Below are positions 6,635 to 14,232 of a DNA stretch of 16,887 nt, one piece after another (position 1 is the stretch's first letter; the number at the start of each line of letters is the position of its first letter). Location: assembly GCA_027056825.1 (NCBI GenBank), contig JALUJS010000035.1, positions 1 to 16,887 on the forward strand, read 5' to 3'. This DNA is from Candidatus Krumholzibacteriia bacterium. Its GTDB lineage: Bacteria > Krumholzibacteriota > Krumholzibacteriia > LZORAL124-64-63. Under the pieces are notes generated by a model, which worked only from the letters and a program-made list of their open reading frames with translations, did no database searches and was not told where the DNA came from. A program made the position numbers and the translations under genes.

Positions 6635-7709
6635 GCGCAAACGACATCTGTTGCCGGTCGCGGGATTTCTGACCCTCGCCTGGCTGGCCTGGCCGGTGGC
6701 GGTTTTCGCCCACGTGGACAGCCCGCTTCTGACCGACAGCTGCGGATCCTGCCATGTGGGCCACGGATTGACCGGGCAGCCCATGTTGGAGAAGTCGGAG
6801 GAGGATTTCTGTTACCAGTGCCACGGCTCGGATGACGAGCGGGCGCGGATGGTGGCGCAGGGGCGCCTTGTGCCCGACGCCAGGCTGCGGGACCTGCGCA
6901 GGGAGTTCGAGAAGCCCTACGCCCACCCCGTGTTGCGCGGCGGCGGCCACTCGTCCGACGAACGCCTGCCGCGCTACGCGGGGGCCAAGGCATCCCACGC
7001 CGAATGCGTCGACTGCCACAATCCCCACGACCGGGTGCTGCGGTCCAAGCAGACACCGGCCGGGGTGCCGGGATATTCCCTGTCCGGCCAGTACAGGGAA
7101 CACGTCGCCCATGAGTACGAGATCTGTTTCAAGTGCCATTCGGACTTCGAATCCTCGGTAACGGGCGACGTCGGAGTCATGCGCGCCTTCGCAACCTCGG
7201 TCCGCTCCATGCATCCGGTGACCGTTCCGGCGACCGGAAGAAGGGTTCCTTCCCTTCCCGATCCATTCCCCAAGGGCGGGCTGATGCTCTGCTCGGACTG
7301 TCACCGCAGCGACGATCCCTCCGCTCCCGCGGGCCCCCACGGGTCCAACCACGAGTTCCTGTTGAGCGGGAACTACGACCGCGGAGTCTACACGGTGGAG
7401 AGTTCCTACAGCTTCGAATTCTGCTACGGGTGCCACGACCGGTTCCGGATCCTGGGGGACGAGTCCTTCCCCTACCACCGGCTGCACATCGAGGGGGACC
7501 TGGTCAGCGGGCGCAGGGGGACGTCCTGCTTCACCTGCCACGCCTCGCACGGATCACCGGACTATCCCCACCTGATCCGCTTCAATCCCGCGGCCGTCCA
7601 GCCGGCCGATGCGGGCGGCCCCGTCCGCTACGAGCAACTCGCCCCCGGCAGCGGAACCTGCGTCCTGAAGTGTCACGGCGTCAACCACGATCCGGGAGAG
7701 TACCCATGA
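6624..7709 (+). CDS. Octaheme c-type cytochrome with a terminal CX3CH
   Basis: The protein has 361 residues. The ATG at 6624 starts inside the previous gene (11-bp overlap). The signal peptide runs through WPVAVFA-H. Seven CxxCH motifs lie at 40 (CGSCH), 63 (CYQCH), 128 (CVDCH), 168 (CFKCH), 223 (CSDCH), 267 (CYGCH) and 302 (CFTCH). An eighth site at 346 is CVLKCH, with three residues between the cysteines. Phrases such as EKPYAHPV, CVDCHNPHD and CFTCHASHG fit the doubled-CxxCH cytochrome superfamily. CX3CH is a rarer heme-attachment variant. A similar one ends the minus-strand decaheme protein, so it probably binds heme rather than being a damaged motif. Its stop overlaps the propeller start. 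It is probably periplasmic or outer-surface, passing electrons between smaller cytochromes. Confidence 0.92.
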   Translation: MCIERKRHLLPVAGFLTLAWLAWPVAVFAHVDSPLLTDSCGSCHVGHGLTGQPMLEKSEEDFCYQCHGSDDERARMVAQGRLVPDARLRDLRREFEKPYAHPVLRGGGHSSDERLPRYAGAKASHAECVDCHNPHDRVLRSKQTPAGVPGYSLSGQYREHVAHEYEICFKCHSDFESSVTGDVGVMRAFATSVRSMHPVTVPATGRRVPSLPDPFPKGGLMLCSDCHRSDDPSAPAGPHGSNHEFLLSGNYDRGVYTVESSYSFEFCYGCHDRFRILGDESFPYHRLHIEGDLVSGRRGTSCFTCHASHGSPDYPHLIRFNPAAVQPADAGGPVRYEQLAPGSGTCVLKCHGVNHDPGEYP

Positions 7710-9223
7710 GGTTTTCCCGCATGATCCCCGTTTCCGGCCTCGCGGCGCTGGTCGCGGCGGCCGTGGCGTTCTTTCCCGCCGCCGCGCCCTGTGCCCCGGA
7801 GTTCCTCTTCCTGGGCAGTATCCTGGAGGGGCCCTACGCCCCGACCGCGCTGGCGGTGACACGGGACCAGATCGCGACCCTGGAACCTTTCCTGGGCCAG
7901 ATCGACCTCTACGGACCGGGAGGCGTGATCACGCAGCGGTTTCCGGTGTCGGACCAGGCGCGCGACCTGGAGGTGCTGGATACCGACCGTCTCGTGTTCA
8001 TCGATCCCGGGAACGGAACGGTTTTGGGGGTGGACCGGCGCGATGGGCGGGTCAGTCCCTTCTTCGGCGGCGCGGTGCGGCCGGTCGGCTTGGCGGCGGC
8101 GGATGGCGTGCTCTACGTGCTGGATGGAGCCGGACCCGTCATCCATGTGGTCGACGGGGTGGGGCGTGCGCAGGAGGTCATTACCCTGGCCACGCCCGCG
8201 GACGGCGGCTTCGGTGGCCTTGGCGGTCTGGCCAGGAATCCCGTCACGGGCGGTTTCTTCCTGCTGGACCGGACGGGCGTGCGCATCCTGGCCTGCGACC
8301 CCCAGGGGAATTTTCTGGGTGCGTTCTGCAGCTTCGGGACCGGTTTCGGCCAGGTGTCCCGGGCCGGTGAAATCGCCTGTGACCGGGAAGGCTGGGTCTA
8401 CATCTCGGACCGCTACCAGGGCACGGTGACGGTGTTCGGCCCGGACCTGCTGCCGGCGGGCGTCCTGCGTCCGGAAACGACGGATGAGGGTGTCCTCGAC
8501 CTTCCGGCGGGTATGGCCATCGACGACACCGGGATCCTGCACGTGGCGTCCACCGAGGGTGCCGGCATCCTGATGTACCAGGTGGACAAGTCCGGCGCCG
8601 GGGCGCCGGATCTGAGGGCCCGGGCCCTGTCTGCGGAACCTGGGGATGACGGCGGAACCTGGCTGTTGTCCGCGACCATCGATGTTCCCGCAGCAGCGCA
8701 GGACCCCGCCGCCGATTTCGAACTCGTGGCCATGCCCGACAGTCTGACCGTTCTGGCGCGGGCCGATGGGGTGGCCCTTGTCGATCCGGTCATCATCGAC
8801 GACCGGCTCGTCGGCCGGGCCTCATGGTTGCCGATCCTGGATCCGGAACCCGCCACGGTCTATGGCTGGCGTTGCCGGGCCCGTGCAGGGGACGAGGCGG
8901 GCCCCTGGACCGCCCTGGCCCGGATTGCAGCCGGCGTGCCCGCGGCCGTGTTCGACCTGGAGCAGAACACCCCCAATCCCTTCAATCCCCGCACGAGCAT
9001 CGCCTACCGGTTGCTGGGGGACGGGGCCGCCCGCTTGACCATCTTCGATCTCAAGGGACGGGTTGTCAGGACCTGGGATCTGGGCGCCGGCCGGGCGGGG
9101 CCGGGGCTGGTGGTCTGGGACGGTCAGGACGGCTCCGGTCGCACCGTTTCCAGCGGGGTCTACTTCTACCGGCTGCGGGAGGCCGGGCGCGCCATGACCC
9201 GCAAGATGGTCTTGATGAAATAG
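7706..9223 (+). CDS. Beta-propeller with T9SS/FlgD-like C-terminal sorting domain
   Basis: The protein has 505 residues. The ATG at 7706 overlaps the previous stop, with GGGAGAG just upstream. A signal peptide of about 30 residues is followed by a propeller-like region (about 35-295) with weak NHL/YVTN-type blades such as LYVLDGAGPVIHVVD, WVYISDRYQGTVTVFG and AGMAIDDTGILHVAS. A beta-rich linker, probably an immunoglobulin or fibronectin-like fold, covers about 305-410. The last 85 residues begin LEQNTPNPFNP and end in GVYFYRLREAG then MTRKMVLMK. This is the pattern of the type IX secretion C-terminal domain / FlgD Ig-like domain common in FCB bacteria. It implies export to the cell surface, in contrast to the two NHL proteins upstream that lack the tail. 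There is no heme motif. Its role in the cluster is inferred from position only. Confidence 0.85.
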   Translation: MRFSRMIPVSGLAALVAAAVAFFPAAAPCAPEFLFLGSILEGPYAPTALAVTRDQIATLEPFLGQIDLYGPGGVITQRFPVSDQARDLEVLDTDRLVFIDPGNGTVLGVDRRDGRVSPFFGGAVRPVGLAAADGVLYVLDGAGPVIHVVDGVGRAQEVITLATPADGGFGGLGGLARNPVTGGFFLLDRTGVRILACDPQGNFLGAFCSFGTGFGQVSRAGEIACDREGWVYISDRYQGTVTVFGPDLLPAGVLRPETTDEGVLDLPAGMAIDDTGILHVASTEGAGILMYQVDKSGAGAPDLRARALSAEPGDDGGTWLLSATIDVPAAAQDPAADFELVAMPDSLTVLARADGVALVDPVIIDDRLVGRASWLPILDPEPATVYGWRCRARAGDEAGPWTALARIAAGVPAAVFDLEQNTPNPFNPRTSIAYRLLGDGAARLTIFDLKGRVVRTWDLGAGRAGPGLVVWDGQDGSGRTVSSGVYFYRLREAGRAMTRKMVLMK

Positions 9224-9232
9224 GAGAGCACC

Positions 9233-9934
9233 ATGCGGCACCTGATTCTCGTGTTGAGCCTTGTCACCCTGGTCTGCGGCGGGAACGCCGAGGCCACCGA
9301 CGATCCGCACGGCTCCGCCAACGGAATCGCCTGCGGTCAGTGCCATATCGCCCATCGCGCCCTGGGCCAGATCCTGGTGGGTTCGACGAACGGCCTGGTG
9401 TCCACCCTTTGCCTCTCCTGCCACACTCCGGGCGGGTGGTTGAACATGACCAGGACGCTCTCGGCCGCGGAAAAGGCCGTTCCCGGAACCAGCGGCTCCT
9501 CCCACGCCTGGGACGTGCCTGCGACCAACAGCGCCCGCGGAGCACAGACGCCGCAGAACCAGACGCTGCTTGATCACCTGGCGGCCGACGGTTCCATCAC
9601 CTGCGCCACGTGCCACGACCCCCACGCGAACACCATCCCGCCCTTCCTGCGCCTGGACAATTCCGCCGACGCCCTCTGCCTGGACTGCCATCGGCAGCGG
9701 GACAACGCCTCGGTGCGGACCTACACGGGAGGCGAACTCTCCCACCCCGTCGGCGTGACCCTGCCTGCAGGGAGCGGCTATCATGACCCGCCGTTGGATG
9801 TGGACGGCAAGCCCCAGCCCTCGGACGGCAACACCACCAACGACTTCGTGCTCAACGGCGGCGTGGTGCGCTGCACCACCTGCCACGGCGTCCACAAGAC
9901 CGATTCGGACAGCGGCACCGTGGACGGGTTCTGA
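9233..9934 (+). CDS. Pentaheme c-type cytochrome
   Basis: The protein has 233 residues. The ATG at 9233 lies 9 bp after the previous stop, with GGAGAG upstream. The signal peptide ends about residue 20 (NAEA-T). Five motifs are CGQCH (34), CLSCH (60), CATCH (124), CLDCH (149) and CTTCH (214). GELSHPVGV between hemes 4 and 5 recalls the HPVG segments of the tetraheme proteins. CATCHDPHANT followed by a LRLDNSADALC segment resembles the doubled-CxxCH architecture. The wide gap between hemes 2 and 3 (about 60 residues, containing GSSHAWDVP) could form an extended loop that contributes a His ligand to a neighbouring heme, as in polymerising cytochromes; that is speculation. It is the last cytochrome before the heme-maturation genes. 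Confidence 0.92.
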   Translation: MRHLILVLSLVTLVCGGNAEATDDPHGSANGIACGQCHIAHRALGQILVGSTNGLVSTLCLSCHTPGGWLNMTRTLSAAEKAVPGTSGSSHAWDVPATNSARGAQTPQNQTLLDHLAADGSITCATCHDPHANTIPPFLRLDNSADALCLDCHRQRDNASVRTYTGGELSHPVGVTLPAGSGYHDPPLDVDGKPQPSDGNTTNDFVLNGGVVRCTTCHGVHKTDSDSGTVDGF

Positions 9935-9940
9935 GCCATC

Positions 9941-10675
9941 ATGATTACGAAGGGACCATCGGCGGTGATACGACTGCTCGCCTCCCCGGGCCTGACCCTG
10001 GCCCTGCTGCTTGTATTGGCCGCGGCCGTGGGCGCGGGCACCTTCGTGGAATCGGTCCGTGGAACCGAAACGGCCCGCGATCTGGTCTATGCCGCAGCCT
10101 GGTTCGAGGGCCTGTGGGTACTGTTCGCCCTAAACCTGCTGCTGGCTCTGCGCCGCTGGTTTCCCCTGCAGGCCAGACAGACGGGTTTCTTCCTGATCCA
10201 TGTCGCCGTGCTGGTGATCCTCGCCGGTGCGGCCCTGACCCGGGCCTTCGGCACCGAAGGTTCCCTCCACCTGCGCCGGGGCGAGAAGACGGCGGTCATG
10301 ATCTCCGGCGCCGGGACCGTTCCCTTGCCGTTCGCTTTGCGCCTGGACGACATTGTGGTCCGGTCCTATCCCGGCGGCGTCAAGATGGTGGGCTACGAAA
10401 GCCGGGTCACCCTGTTCGATCCCGTTGGCGTAGCGAAGGGCCGGTCCTGCACCCTGGCCCTGAACGATCCCCTCGGCCTGCACGGGTACAAGATCTTCCA
10501 GGGATCCCTCGACGAGGACCGGCAGGGCACGGTTCTGCGCCTCAACCACGATCCGGGCAAGGTCCCCACCTATGTCGGGTATGCCATGATTTCCCTGGGC
10601 TTCGTGTTCGTGCTGGCGCGCAACAGCCTCCGCGGCAGGCCCGGCTCCCGGGGACAGGAAGGGGATGCGGCGTGA
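9941..10675 (+). CDS. resB: ResB/Ccs1-like cytochrome c maturation protein (short form)
   Basis: The protein has 244 residues. The ATG at 9941 is 6 bp after the previous stop, with no clear ribosome binding site, so it may depend on translational coupling. Three N-terminal membrane segments (about 8-34, 46-68 and 80-102) and one near the C terminus (about 212-230) enclose a periplasmic beta-rich loop. The third segment contains FFLIHVAVLVILAGA, whose His fits the conserved heme-ligand His of ResB. LHLRRGEKTAV and LNDPLGLHGYKIFQGS match the ResB pattern. Classical ResB/Ccs1 is longer, and compact forms occur with extended CcsA partners. With CcsA it forms the system II heme export and ligation complex, which would load the cytochromes of this cluster. 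The stop overlaps the GTG of ccsA. Confidence 0.85.
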   Translation: MITKGPSAVIRLLASPGLTLALLLVLAAAVGAGTFVESVRGTETARDLVYAAAWFEGLWVLFALNLLLALRRWFPLQARQTGFFLIHVAVLVILAGAALTRAFGTEGSLHLRRGEKTAVMISGAGTVPLPFALRLDDIVVRSYPGGVKMVGYESRVTLFDPVGVAKGRSCTLALNDPLGLHGYKIFQGSLDEDRQGTVLRLNHDPGKVPTYVGYAMISLGFVFVLARNSLRGRPGSRGQEGDAA

Positions 10676-12462
10676 GCAGGAGCGACGGCATGATGCTGAC
10701 CGCGCTGGCCCTTTGCCTGCTGGCGTCTTCCGGCGTCCGGGGCGGGGACATTCCCGGTTACACGGGAGGACCCGACGCCACCGACCCGCAGACCGTGCAC
10801 TACCTGGCTTCCGGGGTGAAGCAGGATTTCGGAAAGCTCATCGTCCAGGACTACCAGGGCCGCATGAAACCCGTGGACACCCTCGCCCGGGAACTGGTGC
10901 GCAAGATCACCAAGCGGTTCTCGGTGGACGGTACGGAACCCGTCGACACCTACCTGGACTGGCTGGCGCGGCCCCGCGCCTGGTGGAACAAACCCGTACT
11001 CCGGGTCAGCCATCCTGGTCTGCGGACGCTGCTGGGCATGGAGAAGGGCGCCACCCACATCGCCCCGGCGGCGCTGTTCGACGCCCAGGGGAACTACCGG
11101 CTGGAGCAGGATGTCGACCTCGCCCTGCGCACCGCGGACCGGGACCGCTCGTCCCTGCAGCGCAAACTCATCGCCCTGGATGAGCGCCTGAACCTGTTCT
11201 ACCTGTCGATCCAGGGCCGTTCCCTGCGGATCTTCCCCGTTCCGGGCGACCGCGACCGGGCCTGGGTCGGTTGGGACGGCGTCTCCGGACGCATGGGACC
11301 GAAGGCCGCCGGCGCGGCCTTCGGGGCCTGGCGTGAACTCATGGGAGGATTGCGGGCCGGCCGCGGCGACGTGTTCGCCCGGGGGGTGGATGCGGCCGCC
11401 GCTTTTCAGCAGGACCACGGTGCCGCAGTACTGCCTTCCGGGGCCGCCCTGAAGGCGGAACTGATTCTCAACCGGCTGCAACCGTTCGTACAACTGGTGT
11501 GGGTCTACGCAGCGGTGGGGATCCTGCTGCTGTCGAGGTTCGCCCTGGGCCTGGTGCGGCCGCGGACCCGGCCGGCGTTGCTGAAGGCCGTCCACGGGAC
11601 CGGCTTCGTGCTGCTGGCCGCGGCGTGTCTCGGGCACCTGGGCGCTTTCATCCTGCGCTGGATGGCCGCCGGACGCGCGCCTTTGAGCAACGGCTACGAA
11701 ACCCTGGTGTTCGTCGCCCTGGTCGTGGCCGCCGCGGGGATGCTGCACGAAGCGAGGGAACGGACCGCGGTGGTCGGCGGGGTGGCCTCCCTGCTCGCTT
11801 TCCTGGTCCTGGGCACCTCGATGATGTCCTTCTTCGACCCGGCCATCGGTCTGCTGATGCCGGTTCTCAACAGCTACTGGTTGAATATCCACGTGACGGT
11901 GATCACCGCCAGTTACGGCTTCCTGGGGCTGGGGGCGATGGTCGGCGCCGTGATCCTCCTGCTGCATCTGGCCAAGGGCCCGAGACGGACGCGCGTGTAT
12001 GACAGCATCCTCCGGCTCGATCGCCTCCTGATGAACATCAATCTGGCTGGGCTGGCCCTTTTGACGGTGGGCACCCTCCTGGGAGGCGTGTGGGCGAACG
12101 AGTCATGGGGCCGGTACTGGGGATGGGACCCCAAGGAAAGCTGGAGTCTGGTCTCCATCCTCGTTTACACTGCGGTTTCGCACCTCAGGCTGGCGCCGGC
12201 CCTCGGCGGGCCCTGGGCGCTGGCCGCCGGGAGTTTCGCGGGCATCTCGACGGTGGTCATGACCTTTTTCGGGGTCAACTACTTCCTGACCGGGCTGCAT
12301 TCCTACGCCCAGGGTTCGGCCCAGAAGGTTCCGGGTTGGGTGTGGGTTCTGGCCGGGGCCATGATCCTGCTCCTTGCACTTTCCTTCCTCGCGGACAGGC
12401 GCCGAGGCTGGGGAGCCGGGACCCCGGATGCGGCCGATGGCGCACCCGGTCCCAATGGATGA
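10672..12462 (+). CDS. ccsA: CcsA-like cytochrome c heme synthetase subunit with N-terminal periplasmic extension
   Basis: The protein has 596 residues. GTG 10672 sits in a GTGA overlap, with AGGAAGGGG 7 nt upstream. After a signal or anchor segment (about 7-22) there is a periplasmic domain of about 230 residues opening with FGKLIVQDYQGRMKPVDTLA, a pattern I recall from the extended CcsA/ResB proteins of Bacteroidetes. From about residue 265 there are roughly eight membrane segments. The WWD heme-handling motif is WGRYWGWDPKESW at 479-491. Conserved-looking histidines lie at 322, 407 (NIHVTV) and 543 (GLHSYAQG), suitable as heme ligands. It transfers heme to CxxCH cysteines at the outer face of the inner membrane. 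Having it inside the operon suggests maturation dedicated to these heme-rich proteins. Confidence 0.92.
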   Translation: MSRSDGMMLTALALCLLASSGVRGGDIPGYTGGPDATDPQTVHYLASGVKQDFGKLIVQDYQGRMKPVDTLARELVRKITKRFSVDGTEPVDTYLDWLARPRAWWNKPVLRVSHPGLRTLLGMEKGATHIAPAALFDAQGNYRLEQDVDLALRTADRDRSSLQRKLIALDERLNLFYLSIQGRSLRIFPVPGDRDRAWVGWDGVSGRMGPKAAGAAFGAWRELMGGLRAGRGDVFARGVDAAAAFQQDHGAAVLPSGAALKAELILNRLQPFVQLVWVYAAVGILLLSRFALGLVRPRTRPALLKAVHGTGFVLLAAACLGHLGAFILRWMAAGRAPLSNGYETLVFVALVVAAAGMLHEARERTAVVGGVASLLAFLVLGTSMMSFFDPAIGLLMPVLNSYWLNIHVTVITASYGFLGLGAMVGAVILLLHLAKGPRRTRVYDSILRLDRLLMNINLAGLALLTVGTLLGGVWANESWGRYWGWDPKESWSLVSILVYTAVSHLRLAPALGGPWALAAGSFAGISTVVMTFFGVNYFLTGLHSYAQGSAQKVPGWVWVLAGAMILLLALSFLADRRRGWGAGTPDAADGAPGPNG

Positions 12463-12466
12463 TCTG

Positions 12467-12484
12467 GCCGGGATTTTTCCCGGC
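12467..12484 (+). other. Intercistronic hairpin between ccsA and the LolA-like gene
   Basis: GCCGGG and CCCGGC form a 6-bp stem with loop ATTTTT in the 41-bp gap, before the ribosome binding site GAGGAG (12492-12497). There is no T-tract after it, so it is more likely an mRNA processing or stability element than a terminator. Confidence 0.3.
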
Positions 12485-12503
12485 GGCAATCGAGGAGACA
12501 CAG

Positions 12504-13319
12504 ATGAGGAACCGTGTCATCATCTCCGGCCTGGCCCTGGCGGTCCTGTTGTGGCTCGTGGTTTCCGGTCCGGTCCTCGGGCAGGGCGGGGGACATGATT
12601 TCCACCACATGAAGCCCGGCCCGAAGATTGACTACGAAGCCCGGTTCGCCGCCGCGGCCTCCCTCGTGGACAGCCGGGAGGGGAGAGAGGTCCTGGACCG
12701 CTGCCTTGACGCCTACGGCGGTCGCAAGAAACTGGCGGCCCTGCAGGGATTCCGCCTGCACTACGACATGCTGGCGATGTTGAAGAAGAGCACGCAGCGG
12801 GTGGTCAAGAGTTTCGCCAGGGGCAGGCGGTACAGCGTGGAACGCGGCCGGGAGAAACGGTTTCTCGACGGCGACCGGTGCTGGTACACGAAGGATGAAA
12901 TGGTGGCGCCGATGGATTCGGGACGCTACCGCGCGGAGTTGTTCAGCTACCTGACCCTGGCCATGCCCCTGGCCGCGGAGACCGAGCCCTTCGCCGACAT
13001 CCGCTACGGAACCGAACCGGGAGATTCCCTGCTCTACCTGTATTTCGACAAGCCGGATTCCGTGTTGCTGGTGTTGGGAGTGGAGCCCGGGTCCTATCAC
13101 ATCGTAAAATCCACCGGCGTGGTGAGACAGGGCGAACAACGCTTCGTCTTCATCAACCAATTCGATGACTTCCGCGAGGTGGAGGGATACCTTTTCCCGC
13201 ACCACCTGGTGAACATCTCCATGGGCCTGAAGGTGGCCGATTCCCGCCTGGGGAAGGTAGAGATCAACCCCAGGTTCGGGGAGACCTACTTCCGGCCCGA
13301 GGGCGAGGGAGGTTTGTGA
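12504..13319 (+). CDS. LolA-like periplasmic protein (outer-membrane lipoprotein-sorting fold)
   Basis: The protein has 271 residues. The ATG at 12504 has GAGGAG 6 nt upstream. The signal peptide ends SGPVLG-Q and is followed by a short His-rich stretch (GGGHDFHH). The mature part contains LDRCLDAYGGRKKLAALQGF, then strands such as FLDGDRCWYTKDEM, SVLLVLGVEP and EVEGYLFPHHLVNISMG. This layout of an N-terminal helix with YGG followed by a half-barrel of long strands with a late FP..L strand is typical of LolA/LolB-like proteins annotated as outer-membrane lipoprotein-sorting proteins. There is no heme motif. It may escort a lipidated component such as the NHL lipoprotein, or it may bind another hydrophobic ligand. 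Its stop overlaps the decaheme start (GTGA), tying it to cytochrome production. Confidence 0.7.
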   Translation: MRNRVIISGLALAVLLWLVVSGPVLGQGGGHDFHHMKPGPKIDYEARFAAAASLVDSREGREVLDRCLDAYGGRKKLAALQGFRLHYDMLAMLKKSTQRVVKSFARGRRYSVERGREKRFLDGDRCWYTKDEMVAPMDSGRYRAELFSYLTLAMPLAAETEPFADIRYGTEPGDSLLYLYFDKPDSVLLVLGVEPGSYHIVKSTGVVRQGEQRFVFINQFDDFREVEGYLFPHHLVNISMGLKVADSRLGKVEINPRFGETYFRPEGEGGL

Positions 13320-14119
13320 GGTACGCAATCGTTGCATGGCTGCTGCTGGTGATCATCCCCGCGACGATGGGGTTCGGGGACGTATGCCTGGCCGCGAGGG
13401 AGGACCTGCAAAAAGAGAACTGTGTGGAATGCCACGAAGGGATGAAGGACCGGTTCACGGGCAAATACGAGCACAAGCCCTTTGCCGAGAATAACTGTCT
13501 GGGGTGTCATGAGTTTCACGGGTTCATCCCCGAGGTCGTCATGGGCGGGGAGCTGCTCGATGTCTGTTCGGCCTGCCACCCGGACCAGGTCGATATTCCC
13601 CACGAATTGCTGCATGCCCCCCTGCTGGACGAGGCGAGTTGCACCAATTGCCACCGCCCGCACCGGGCGGACCACCGGCATCTGCTGGCTTCAGAATCGC
13701 CGGGCCTGTGCGAGGATTGCCACGACCTCGAGGTGACCGAAGACGTCGTCCACGCCCCCTTCCGTGACGGGCTTTGTACGGGCTGTCACGATCCCCACGG
13801 CACGATGTTTACCGCCAATCTTGCCATGCCCATGTTCATGGTGTGCATCGATTGCCACGAGAAGACCATCGGGGGACTCGATCCCGAGGAGTTTCACACC
13901 GGGGACGGTCCGGCCTCCTGCGCCAACTGCCATCTCGGCCATCAATCGTCCCATCCGGGCCTGTTGACCGAGGCCGTGCCCGATCTGTGCCTGGAATGCC
14001 ACGATACCGACGCCCCGGATTTTATCGATGTGCACGCCGGGGAGGACCAAAACTCCTGTCTCCAATGCCATGATCCCCACGACCCTGGAGCGCAACCAGG
14101 AATGACCGGGGACGATTGA
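13316..14119 (+). CDS. Decaheme c-type cytochrome of five tandem doubled-CxxCH units
   Basis: The protein has 267 residues. GTG 13316 lies in a GTGA overlap, preceded by GAGGGAGG. The signal peptide ends near residue 27 (VCLAA-R). Ten CxxCH motifs lie at 36, 61, 84, 109, 132, 154, 177, 202, 225 and 248. The spacing is 22-25 residues throughout, so the chain is five repeats of about 46-48 residues. Each repeat runs CxxCH, then an acidic stretch with a lone His near its middle, then CxxCH followed within three residues by another His (CHEFH, CHRPH, CHDPH, CHLGH, CHDPH). These His residues are good distal ligands. This matches the doubled-CxxCH motif family. It has about 27 residues per heme and probably folds as an elongated heme string in the periplasm. 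It is the last gene of the operon. Confidence 0.93.
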   Translation: MRYAIVAWLLLVIIPATMGFGDVCLAAREDLQKENCVECHEGMKDRFTGKYEHKPFAENNCLGCHEFHGFIPEVVMGGELLDVCSACHPDQVDIPHELLHAPLLDEASCTNCHRPHRADHRHLLASESPGLCEDCHDLEVTEDVVHAPFRDGLCTGCHDPHGTMFTANLAMPMFMVCIDCHEKTIGGLDPEEFHTGDGPASCANCHLGHQSSHPGLLTEAVPDLCLECHDTDAPDFIDVHAGEDQNSCLQCHDPHDPGAQPGMTGDD

Positions 14120-14142
14120 GCCAAATTCTGGTTTTATTTTTT
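14094..14142 (+). terminator. Intrinsic terminator spanning the decaheme stop codon
   Basis: AACCAG (14094-14099) pairs with CTGGTT (14128-14133). After one bulged G, AAT (14101-14103) pairs with ATT (14125-14127). The stop codon TGA (14117-14119) lies in the loop. TTTTATTTTTT follows directly (14132-14142). The stem is modest, but the T-tract is the strongest in the window. It would end the long operon that starts near 977. Confidence 0.5.
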
Positions 14143-14232
14143 CGAAATCACTTCTCAAGTCTTTACCCATGATTCCGATATGCCTTCCAGTCCATGATCA
14201 GTTATTGGCTGTTGCGTGAAAGGAAGGCGGCA
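14143..14232 (+). promoter_or_regulatory. AT-richer leader probably holding the promoter of the next gene
   Basis: The 90 bp between the terminator and the next start are clearly richer in A and T than the rest of the window. The following gene sits between two terminators, so a promoter is expected here. I find no -35/-10 pair good enough to name. AGGAAGG at 14221-14227 is the ribosome binding site, 5 nt before ATG 14233. Confidence 0.3.

Noticed and set aside
6459..7550. Minus-strand reading frame of 363 codons opposite the octaheme gene
   Set aside because: It is the complement of eight verified heme motifs on the plus strand, with no recognisable protein features.
10114..10671. Upstream extension of the ccsA reading frame
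   Set aside because: It overlaps resB in another frame; the GTG at 10672 has a good ribosome binding site and a signal segment follows.
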